Part shown: piece by piece, positions 35,985 through 46,200 of the stretch
How positions within the stretch are numbered: the stretch's first letter is position 1
Layout of the letters: every line of letters starts with the position of its first letter
Origin: Lineus longissimus
Taxonomy: Eukaryota > Nemertea > Pilidiophora > Heteronemertea > Lineidae
Reading direction: 5' to 3'
Length of the DNA: 64,000 nt
Assembly (NCBI RefSeq): GCF_910592395.1
Contig: NC_088308.1
Span: forward strand, 4,526,001-4,590,000
The notes under the pieces: model-generated
What the model was told of the DNA's origin: nothing
What the model saw: only the letters and a program-made list of their open reading frames with translations
Databases searched by the model: none
Translations under genes and position numbers: made by a program

Positions 35985-36660
35985 CTTAGAAACTTTCACT
36001 TTCATGTAAAACACGTCCGTGGTCCCGAAACAATCAAAAAAATTCATGTGAAACATCCACTTTTGCCCGAGACGATGTTGTCTTCTCATTGAACATTCTC
36101 TTACAACTCCCTAATACCAGTGATGTCATACACCTCGGTCCCGTCTTCTGAGCATTTATGTCAAACACTTTAACCCCAAGACATTTTATCTTCTGAACAT
36201 TAATGTGAACACATTTGCCCCAAGAGAGGTTGCCTCACTTCTGGACATTCTTGTACAACACCTTGGTCCCGAGAGAAGTCCACAAGTTGTCGTCCGACAT
36301 CCACTGTCAAACTCCTTGGTGCCGTGTTGTCCATATGTTGTCTTCTGAACACGCATGTAAAAACACATTAATTGGCCAGTCCTAAGGCATGTTGAACTTT
36401 CTAGACATAATTCGTGGACCTAGGTCCAAAGGCATCTTGTCTTCTGACAAACATATTACATTCTTGTACATGTACAATACCTTGGTCTCAAGACATGCTG
36501 TCTTCTGAAAAATCGTGAACACGTAATTAGTTATGAGACTCACTTGCCTCCGCCGCTCACTGGTGAAAGATCTTAGTCCCTTCATGCACATGAAGCATCT
36601 TTGCCCAAGGATATGTTGTCTTCTAAACCCTTCATGTGAAGCACCATGCTCGGCTGTTAC
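35985..36660. repeat. Degenerate minisatellite, units of about 50-60 bp
   Basis: About ten diverged units share the words TTGTCTTCTGAACATTCATG, TGTGAAACAC and CCTTGGTCCCGAGACA in that order. Clear unit starts are visible at the GTCTTCTG-type words in 36070-36080, 36136-36148, 36187-36197, 36341-36350, 36438-36447, 36500-36508 and 36617-36626. Units differ too much to be recent. Confidence 0.55.
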
Positions 36661-37092
36661 TGGTCAGATACTGGCCTCATTGTCCCGTGGCCTGGTTGTC
36701 TCATCCAGGAAACACCACAAAGACAAGAAGATTTTCCTGTCGCTATGGGGAGGTGGGGGGGGGGGGCTGTAACAAATTGTAACATTGCAATAACATACAT
36801 GTACTGGAATATCAACTTCGCAACCAAATGGTCAACAGTCCCACCTCGATTTGAAAATTCCGGCTCTTGCTCGATTTAACAGTCTTCACCAGCAGAACGG
36901 CAAATGCGGCTCTTTACTTTTCCCGACGTCCGTGGTGTGGGGAGACCGCCTTTGACTATTTCTTTGGGAGGGGGTTATGCCTTGATCAGTTTATGATGAC
37001 ATTGGTTTAAAAATGCTCCGCTTTAGCGCGCGAGGCAATTGGATGCAGTCAGCCGAGACGAATGGCTGGCTAGCTCCGTGTCTGAACAGTGT

Positions 37093-37171
37093 CTGTATGG
37101 AGTGTATATGAAGGCCAGCCACACAATCTACATGTAGGCCTACATGTATATATAGATCACTCTCCATACAG
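37093..37171. repeat. Hairpin with a 20-bp perfect palindrome at its centre
   Basis: 37129-37148 is a perfect palindrome (TACATGTAGG followed by CCTACATGTA). It is flanked by the outer arms CTGTATGGAGTG (37093-37104) and CACTCTCCATACAG (37158-37171), so the whole 79 bp could fold into a cruciform. Confidence 0.4.
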
Positions 37172-37757
37172 AGAAACGAATTTTTAGTGTTCAGTTACAT
37201 TAAGTTAGGCGTAGTTTCGTCAATGAATAGGGGTTTTGATGAGTATAATCCACGGAATTGAGAGGAAAAAACGCAGTCGTTTACATATAAATTTATACTT
37301 GAGTAATTAATTATTCGCTACATACAATGTATATGAACTTTAAAATTATCAACTAGTACTCAGACGCAGATTGTTGTATCTTATGACGGATTGGTTTCGG
37401 TCAATATTCTTTATCAAAATGCATCAGCAATCTAACGTCGCATATAAAAAAGCAAACAAGTCTTGCTTTCAAGGTCAAACACGGTCCTTTTCGACAAGGC
37501 GTAAATTGTGAAAATAGATAGTGTTAGAAAATATCAAATATACGAGAACACACCATGGCTGTGCTTAAGTTGATAGTCCGGTGTACCTTGGATAGAAGTA
37601 ATGCATCCAGTCTTATTTCCGCGGTCTTATTTCAGCGGACTATGAAAACGGGACCTTTGCAAAAGTAGTTATAACGCGGCGTGATGCGATCACGCCATGC
37701 AGTACAAACACTGTTTGGAATTCAATCCTTGAGAAACATGTACAAAACATATATTGG

Positions 37758-40172
37758 TCAATTTAATTTAATGAAAGTCTGTCTTTCCCCCTCTGAAGCA
37801 GCTGAGTTATATGTTTTCGGCCTGTCATGTTTAAACTTGTAGGAAGCATTCCTATATCTCAGTGACATACCAGTATTGGTATCCTGTGTTGACTTTGACG
37901 TCGTTGTCAATATTTCCCGCCTCTTGAGTTGGCGCCATGTGCGAGTTCGGCAGACGAATGTCAGGAACAAGAAAAGTCCTTGCAAACCGTTCAATATGAT
38001 AAATGCGTACTCCACTACTTCATTCCGGGTGATAATCCAGATATAGGCAAGAAGCCATGTCCCACCCATTATAATAGAAAGTTTGAAATAGAGGAAAAGG
38101 TTGCACTTATCACATTGTTTTGCTTTCTTGGCAAGTTTGCTGACGACCGCTATGTTGTAAACAGTGTAAATGTAGCAGATGAAATTGACTAGAAGGTGCG
38201 CGGCGCATGGCACGAGGAAGAAGAGTATGAGCGCCATCTTGTTGGAGAACCAGCACACCGATCCTCCGCCGCCGTAACCAGGGTTATACGGGTCTATGAA
38301 GTAATCAAACTGGTCCATGACGATGCCAGGGACGACAATGACGGCAGGGAACGACCAAGCGTACAGTGAGACGTAGAGGAAACGGTTCTGGCTAGTTCCG
38401 CCGGTACCGTGAAGATTCATAGGTCGGAAGGTTAAGGCCATGTCCGTTGCCATCATTGTCATCCAAGCAAAGGCTGCCAAGAAGAAGTAATGAATCAACA
38501 TGGCGAAAGCTATGCATAGTTCGGGAATCTCAGTCCTTTCAATGCCAACCAAGAATAAGATTTGCGCCCAAAACAAGGCAAATGTGAGACTCATCAAAAT
38601 CTTCCCCGGGACGTTCCTAAGCTTTGGTAACACCAGGTAGACCATGAAGAGAAGGAACAAGGCACATATTGAGATGGACAAGGAGATGACAGTCACAATC
38701 CCTGAAGCTGTGATCAGATCTTCCTTCTTTGTATCGAGTAGGTCACTGCAGACGAGTAAGGTCCCGTTTGAGATGTCGTAGCTACTCTCGTTGACATACG
38801 TGTCCGCCGCATGGAGGTAGAGCGTCCCGTTGTTGTAAAGGGTGTACTCCTCTGCGCTCAACATGACCAGGGGACAATTGGTTCTATTTGTATCCAACCA
38901 AGAGCACCTGTCAGTATCCAACTCTTGCCCTTCGTGGCAATATAGGGGGCGGCACCTTCGAGCGAATACGTCATAAATTTCATTTTCCTCACATTCTATT
39001 TCCGCGTCGAAAAGCACCGCCAGTCCTTCAAGCTTGGCCTGTGTCTTTCCCGGCGTCCGACCCACACATTCCAACTTTTCGTTGGGGATATAATTACAAA
39101 TACCACAATGGTGATTTTTGTAAAGTGTCTTGGTATCTGACGTCACTGCGGCAAGTGACGTGTGGCTGATACACTCTTCTTCGATCGCCGTATTCCGCCA
39201 GGTGGCGTTACAAGTGCTAATGTAAGTTCTCGTACAGTTACGTAAGTTCTGGTGTGACTTACCAGTGCAGTTGAAAGGATTCAAGAAACCAGTCAACTTG
39301 CGACAACTCATGAGATTTATTACATTATTGTCTTTATCCGGGCACCGTCCTTTATTTTTAGTGAACGTACTAAGCTTGTCTAAATTGTCTTTAAGTTTCT
39401 CTTTCTTTTTCGGGTCTTTTTCGCACTGGACTTCCACAGCCCAGTGCAGTACTTCAGTGTCGTCCCAACACATGCTACAGTAAATGTTCTTATAGAATAT
39501 CCCAGTTAACTTACTTGACACTGGCCACATCCGAAACTCGTCCTTTTTATCGGCGTCTGTCTCACACAAGTACTTCAGCATATTCCTCGGGTAAGCATCA
39601 GGACACGTGTTCATCATGAGATATCCGAATGGATAATTTGGAATTTTGCCTCCTGCCTCATTGATGCCCGAGCACTGCAACTTTTGCAGCACCTCCCTCC
39701 TCCGATCAACCAGTTTGGTGTAGATCTTAGGATCATAGTCATCACAACAATCGTTCATAATCCGACAGAACTCATCGCAGTAGCACGCAGCATCGTCACC
39801 TCTGTCTACTCGGGAGTCCTTACAAGTCTCAATGAGGGACCGATTGCAGTTGAAATGACCAATCTTCACTCCAATGCCTCCCTGTCCTCCGAGCTCGGGA
39901 GCTAACGTGGTTGGAATTGGTATCCCTGGTATGACAGGGCCTCCTCCGACCCCTGGTACCACAGGAAGAGGAATGCCCCCAGGGCCGACGTTCGGCGGCA
40001 GCGGTACTGACTCTGGGATATTCAAACCCGGGGCTGGTGGGATGGGCAAGTCTTGACTCGATACTGGCTTAGGGAGATTCAAACCAGGGGCTGGTGGGAT
40101 GGGCAAGTCTTGGCCTAGAACCATTGGACTATACAAAGTGACGAGTAGAACGAAAAGTCTCGGAAGGTTCAT
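37758..40172 (-). CDS. Intronless family-B (Methuselah-type) GPCR with somatomedin-B-like domain
   Basis: Seven-transmembrane receptor at the plasma membrane; ligand unknown. Single open frame of 804 codons from ATG at 40172 to TGA at 37758. Residues 1-20 are a signal peptide. A proline-rich leader (21-90) contains the duplicated block QDLPIPPAPGLN (21-32 and 40-51). A cysteine-rich segment at 109-147 (CNRSLIETC ... YCDEFCRIMNDCC) has somatomedin-B spacing. A long cysteine-rich ectodomain with several N-x-S/T sites follows, and CPLVMLSAEEYTLYNNGTLY (433-452) resembles the region just before the helices in Mth-like receptors. Helices are near 488-515, 524-543, 552-578, 598-618, 643-668, 694-715 and 720-741; the last has the class B/adhesion pattern LNGLQGLFLFLTFVC. 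No GPS cleavage motif is evident. The tail is Ser/Thr-rich. The lack of introns is unlike its neighbours. Confidence 0.88.
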   Translation of the reverse strand: MNLPRLFVLLVTLYSPMVLGQDLPIPPAPGLNLPKPVSSQDLPIPPAPGLNIPESVPLPPNVGPGGIPLPVVPGVGGGPVIPGIPIPTTLAPELGGQGGIGVKIGHFNCNRSLIETCKDSRVDRGDDAACYCDEFCRIMNDCCDDYDPKIYTKLVDRRREVLQKLQCSGINEAGGKIPNYPFGYLMMNTCPDAYPRNMLKYLCETDADKKDEFRMWPVSSKLTGIFYKNIYCSMCWDDTEVLHWAVEVQCEKDPKKKEKLKDNLDKLSTFTKNKGRCPDKDNNVINLMSCRKLTGFLNPFNCTGKSHQNLRNCTRTYISTCNATWRNTAIEEECISHTSLAAVTSDTKTLYKNHHCGICNYIPNEKLECVGRTPGKTQAKLEGLAVLFDAEIECEENEIYDVFARRCRPLYCHEGQELDTDRCSWLDTNRTNCPLVMLSAEEYTLYNNGTLYLHAADTYVNESSYDISNGTLLVCSDLLDTKKEDLITASGIVTVISLSISICALFLLFMVYLVLPKLRNVPGKILMSLTFALFWAQILFLVGIERTEIPELCIAFAMLIHYFFLAAFAWMTMMATDMALTFRPMNLHGTGGTSQNRFLYVSLYAWSFPAVIVVPGIVMDQFDYFIDPYNPGYGGGGSVCWFSNKMALILFFLVPCAAHLLVNFICYIYTVYNIAVVSKLAKKAKQCDKCNLFLYFKLSIIMGGTWLLAYIWIITRNEVVEYAFIILNGLQGLFLFLTFVCRTRTWRQLKRREILTTTSKSTQDTNTGMSLRYRNASYKFKHDRPKTYNSAASEGERQTFIKLN

Positions 40173-42534
40173 CTTAGATTTGGATGGTATCCTTCAGAAT
40201 GAATGCAAAATTATAACACTTAAATGATGTCTTTTAAAAAAACTTGATTTCAGACGCTATGTCCTTTGTTGATGGAACGTGAAAGCAGTTAGTGTCAGTT
40301 TGTAGCACTGTGCACATACAGTTTATCAGTATCACGTTGACACCTCGGCTTCATGATTATGAATGGAATCCGCAAATCAAGACTGTGACCCCAGGAATGT
40401 TCTTTCGTGAGGCGGCGAACTTCGTCTAAGCTTCACAGATAGTCCTTCCCTTAAAATACCAATGGTGTCTGCGTCTAGGTCCTTCAACATCTGTCAAAGA
40501 GGAAACATACTGATAGAATACAGTCACCAGCGTTAAATCTGCGAAACTATTTGACCTGATCATTGAATGAGATGAGCATTTAATATGAATAAAATAGCCG
40601 AAAATTACTTAATCGCAGTCATTATTGCATCCTGTCGGAGTATACTCATACCATGAATATTATTGAATACCTAATGCAGTATCCCTATGAGTGCACATCT
40701 ATACACTGGTCTCGTCATTGACGTCTGCCCGCTCATACTGACGTAATTTATCCTATTTTTAAGATATTGCGGTCCTAATGAGTTATAATAAATCGTCTCC
40801 CATTACCCAGTTGGGGTTATTCCATCGAACAGGATTTCCTACCAGGAAGACTCACAAATACTGAGTATCAATGATATTACTGTAATCCTTTTCCTTCAAA
40901 TACATAATCCAGAATATCATAGAATTTGACCAAAAGTATCACACCGGGATATGTAGGTCAATTTTTGAAAGTCTTTCGTCACCAGTGAATCCTTCGATTA
41001 AGAGTGACACGGGACGGCAATAAAAGGAGTTCTTGGCGTTCAGGTTTCCTGTCGATGACCACACGTCATTGACAGATACGCGACTGGTAAACGCCGTAAA
41101 TCGATGCCGAGAGCTGTCGCGAGACATCGACTTGTTCCCTTCCAATAGATTAACAGAAAAGGTTACACTGTCTACTTTTAACATCCAAGCCCTATATGTC
41201 CTGTTGCGTGTCCTTAATGCATTCTGGCCCAGATAGTCACCTATTGTTCAAGCATTTTATACATTGGATTCATGAATACTTTATATCAACAGGTGACAAA
41301 GAACAATCGACCTACTTCTCCATCGACATGTCTCATAAAAATTCTCAACATTAATAATGCGTTTACTTAGTTATTCACCTTCGTTATCCAAGCATATCTG
41401 TTGATATCAGGAATTTACCATAAGTGGTGATGACTAAAACTTACACTGTTATCCCAATTCTGTCTCATTCTCCACAGCGAACCGCGGTATAGTTACATGT
41501 AGTTCGTCGGCACAAAACTCACTAAGTTCTTGATAGTTGATTTGAGGGGGAATTCTGCTTGAACAAACAGACCTGATGACTTGCACTGTACTTGGTCGTC
41601 ACGTTTTTCAGTTAATCGTGATACTCCGAGAACAATGAAACTTTAGCAAATAGCCTAAATAGTTCCTCACCGAATCAATCATTGATATCCAACTGGTTTT
41701 GACACATGGTGCATGCCCCGATAATTGCAACTGTGAACTGAATGAATTATTTATATCACTTCCTAGGCTATTCATTACCAAATCCTTGATCATAAATCTA
41801 TCTATTGAATTCATCAAGTGAATGCCCTTCTCCTTCTCCTTCTCTTTAAATCCTTCTCGCACGCCTGTCCTGATACTTTTATAAAATCACCAGTTTAGTA
41901 TACTAGCCAGTATACTTGCCTATACTACAAACATGATCCTACTTTTTCGCGCTGGACTATCATTCTCATCAGAACGTGGTTTGGTGACCTAAATATCTAG
42001 AGACAACACCCCATCCTATGTCGTCCAGGACAGGAACAATCGAATACTTCCATGCACACATATGGTACATGCATTAATGTCTTTAGGTTTATTTTCACAT
42101 TCTACTAATACATTAGCCAAATGTACACTCGAATAACTCCTATATAGCCAAAAGAGAAACATTTTAAGGTCGTGTATACGTTTGAGTTGCTTTGAATTGT
42201 ACTTTAAATATTTGGAGTGATTGCTCTGGTTGGTAGGATTACAAGTCAAACGGACGTTCCATTACGTTGGCGGACATACAGTATTTTTCCGTTATTCGTG
42301 TTTCGTTCTGTCCTTTAGCATTATATTTGCACGCCACAGTTAGCCTATAGTAAAAGGGAGATATTCTTTAAAGTCAGGTTTACATTCAAAGTTTCACAAG
42401 TTGAGTCACGCCGAATAACATCACACACTGTATATGACTGTATATAGTATATAAATCACAATCCGAAAGCAATTTACTTACTCTCTGAAGGTTTTGGGTC
42501 AATTCGATTCCTACAAGTCATACAAGAGAAAAGA

Positions 42535-42880
42535 TGAGTCTTACCAGAGCAATCATACCATTAGTTCTCGATCTTAGTATGAAACTGAGATCTTATACCA
42601 ATACTACCTGATTCTTGTGAGCAATATTGCTGTGAAAACACTCTCAAAGTTACGAGCTTTTCGAGTGTTTACCTAACAATGCTAGTATGAACGATATTAC
42701 CGGCCAGGTTTCAGCAGGACTTCCTTTACGTAAGAGAAAGCCTAGCAATACCGTTGTTAGAAGGAATTATCCTACCATTAAGTATTAAAAGCTAATTTTT
42801 ACGAGCAATCCCACCAGTACAGTTCTTAGTAAGAACAATCTTACCAGGTTAGAAGAAGCAATGTTACCAAGAATCTTGAT
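42535..42880. repeat. Degenerate minisatellite
   Basis: Loose head-to-tail units share GAGCAAT followed by a variant of CTTACCAG and TTCTTAGTA (for example near 42547, 42617, 42681, 42742, 42801, 42833 and 42859). Unit length varies from about 26 to 70 bp. It is strongly diverged and non-coding. Confidence 0.4.
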
Positions 42881-43078
42881 TAGAAAAATCGTAAAGCTGC
42901 AGGTCAACTTCTTTGTAATTCGTGACAAGTTTCTTACAACAGCAAGGATAGTCGTAGATAGTTCTTACTAAGATCCCAAGTTGCAAAATAAGTGCATGCG
43001 AGCCCGTATGCACAAATCCAAAGCCGACATGAAATAAATGAAACAACTTTTTTTTTCTTCTTCAAAATGTGTCGTCTT

Positions 43079-43084
43079 TTTATT
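43079..43084 (-). promoter_or_regulatory. AATAAA poly(A) signal of the LRR/EF-hand gene
   Basis: The minus-strand AATAAA lies 188 bp beyond the stop codon of the LRRC74-like gene and is the first such hexamer downstream. It gives a short 3' UTR ending near 43060. Confidence 0.55.
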
Positions 43085-43271
43085 TACAAATATATATATT
43101 TGGCAGAAGCTCTCAGTCTACTGATAAGTATGTTATACATGTGCTTTACGTCCGTGTTATCAGCACAGTATCACATTTGGTTTCACGTCGCGCATCACGC
43201 ACAAGGCCTACATCTACCAACGATTGGCGAGTGATTGATTGACAGTAAAAGTCTTATGTGGTGATAGGGCT

Positions 43272-46200
43272 TTAGAGATCAACATCAGCTGCTTCTGTTG
43301 CCACCTTTTTGTGTTTCTCCCTCTCCAGCCTTTCGCGTTGTTTCTTCTTCATGTCTGCCTTCAGGAGCTTCCTCGTGAGCTCCCTCTCTCCCTGGAGCAA
43401 CTCGGCAAAGTCAATCTCACCGTCGCCGTCCCTGTCCAGTTGTTCCATGAGAGTTTCGATTTGGGCGACAGTCATGGGGACCTCTATCGACTGAAAAGGC
43501 AGATGATTTAGAGATTAGACTATTAAAGTATAGTGCCAAACCAACTGATACACACCCGCCTTATCCTCGCCAAAAACCATCATTATTGTGCCTTAGTACT
43601 TATTTCGTCAAACTAGAAAAAGCGGACATCTACCGTTCAGTAATTCTTAAGCAACATCTCATTCGGCCCACCAGTTATGTTAGTCCTCTAAATTCATCTA
43701 TAGGTCATCCCGAAAAACCAAAACCCATGTTAAAACGTTAAAGCTCTTTATGGGATCTAAGTTTAAAAAGCTGCAATTGATCCAAGTTAATGGATCCAAG
43801 TTAAAAAGCTCGGGCTAACAGGATCTAAATTAAAAAAAGCTCCTCTCGTTGCTGGATCTAGATAGATCTAAGTAAAAAAGCTCGTTGTAGGATCTCAGAT
43901 GAGGCTCTTGTGGTCCGTTGACTCCGTTATTGCTGCTCGGAGTGTTATACTCAATCCCTTCCTGCTAACTTACTCTCAAACCTTCCACGAACTCCTGCCT
44001 GGAAACTTGCATGCTTCCATCCTTATCAAATCTTTGAAAGATATCCAACAATCTCAGATTTTCCGCTGCCACATACCATTTGAGCAACAACAGAGGGTTC
44101 TGAGCAGTCATTTGATCCTCCTTCGATTTACCTGAAAGCCGGCAGCGAGTGCAAAAGAAGCGTGCATAGTGAGGGAGAAAGTGATTTGAGAGTGCAACAT
44201 GTCACATGCAGTGAATGTTAGGTGAATGTTACTTGAAATTGAACAGAAATTTGTTGTATAGAATTGATTAGAAATAATAACCATTAGCCTACCACCAGTT
44301 GATAAGCTAAAATTCAATAATTTTATAGCCTATACATCTACAGCGAGTTTGCTACAATGAAAGACCTAATACTGAAACCACATGTCTGTTGACTGTGCTT
44401 TAAGAGAGACTGGCATCATGCCTAGTTTCTCTTAAAGCACAGTCAAAAGACACCACTATACCCCTCACACTCAGAAACCACAAACACCCACCCCTTCCTG
44501 CTACCTTAATACTTCTGGGTTCAGAGATTGACATGAAATATCAAATAAGTTCAGAGTCAAGAAGTCGTATCACCGTATTAAAGTCATTTTCCGTATAAGT
44601 CGTATTATCGTTAGTGCCTTGGATGTGCAATTTCTTTGGTATTCTGTTATTTTACCAAATGATAAAATGGAAAGGCATTATTATATTGCATGTAAGCTGT
44701 TCAGAGAGCGATGTGCAGCAACCTACGCTAGTGTCATGTGAGGTGTTACAGTGAGCGCTTTTGCATGCAGGGTTACGCGAATAAATGTGAAATTCCCGCA
44801 CCAAGAACCTAGAGAGCGGCTACAGTATACAGAATGATGAAACAACATGCCCTTACCCACTTTATTAATGGGTGTTGTCAAAGTACCACCGTATAGACAC
44901 TGAAAGTCCGGATTATCTTCCTTGATGGTGGAGATCTTGCCCATCGCCTGGGTGTGGATGTGGGTCGTCTGCCAAGAGAAAAAAGGAAGTTTAAATATGT
45001 CGCCAGTATGAACGTCCTTGGGACCTTTGGTCGGTTAGGAAGATCATATACGTGTATATCGATCTACCAACGGTCGGCCGGCCGGCGAGGAAAAGGTTTG
45101 CGATAAAGTTGCAGTCGTTATATTTCGTAGCTGTTGGTCTAACTGGATATACATGTATACATTTCATTGCAGCTGACCTTCAGCTGGTAAGTGCATCCAT
45201 GGTCGACTGTCAATGGCCCAAAAAGGGGCCATCAAATGGGTATTTAAAGTATCAAGTCGCAAATCTTGCGATATTGTGTCGTTTCTTCTGACCAGTAATG
45301 TACCTGGCAGATCGCAATACTCACCGAAATATCTAGTGTCTTTAAAACGTTTTCTTTATTCTTACACAGTGATTCTAAAAGTCCTAGAGCACCGTAAGAC
45401 GTAATGGGGTTGTTTGCGACCTGAAGAAAAAAAACTTCGATGAAAAGGAAACGTGACTTTACTAAGTAAAATGGATTAACGGTTTTGTTGTTTCGATTTA
45501 TTGAGAAGGGAATGTGCAAAGGCATCAACAGTGGATATCTTATAGGAGCCACGACGGTCCCTTGCCACCAATAGTATTCTGCCTCTTGTCATCCGGCCAA
45601 ACTCAGAGATTAGGTGATCCCCTAATGGCAACTTTGTGTAACTTGATCTGGCCTACCTGGATTTTGCCTACAGGACTAGTGTCCCTTTAATAAGCCAACA
45701 CCATTACCAGAAGGAATCTCCCAGAATAGTTTTTACAGAACCAAAAACGAACAAGTTTTTGTAAGAATAGTCCCTACTTACCCTCAATACCTCAAGATCC
45801 TTGTTAAACTTCAAAGCTTTTGACATATCTAGGAGTCCGGAATCGAATATTCTGTTTTCACAAATGTCCAGTTCAGTAATGGTGGCGTTCCTCCTTATAA
45901 CCTGTGCTATTGATTTCGCCCCTTCGTTCGCTACACCATTACCCGACAACTTCAAGCAACGGAGGGTATCATTTCTCTGAGAAGAATGTAATTTTATGCA
46001 GATCTGAATGAAAGTTGGCTCAGGCCAGTTTGGGAAAGAAGTGTTATCAATAAAGTGAGAACTTTGTTCGACATACATGTAGTTATCTGGAGGTCGAGAG
46101 GGATAGTCGTTAACGTTGGCGTTTCGGGGGTTTTGCGAAATCTCCCTATTATTTTAAACGGATAGAATAGAGCAGTGATGATACCTGAACTTCTACAAGT

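Larger units (their letters stand above)
35516..37757. other. Spacer between SEC14L1 start and GPCR stop
   Basis: No exon is recognised. It includes the SEC14L1 promoter side, a degenerate minisatellite at 35985-36660, a G run near 36745-36765, and a palindrome-bearing hairpin at 37093-37171. The right end is presumably the GPCR 3' UTR; I see no clear poly(A) signal for it. Confidence 0.5.
40173..43271. other. Spacer upstream of the GPCR, to the LRR gene 3' end
   Basis: No exon is recognised. The left side is the GPCR promoter region. A degenerate repeat array lies at 42535-42880. The right end (about 43060-43271) is the 3' UTR of the LRR/EF-hand gene. The rest shows only short chance frames. 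Confidence 0.5.

Noticed and set aside
36745-36765. G run, and similar C or G runs near 10700, 53638 and 55650, considered as G-quadruplex or telomeric signals
   Set aside because: They are single homopolymer runs without regular spacing of G tracts, so they are simple repeats, with possible assembly length error.
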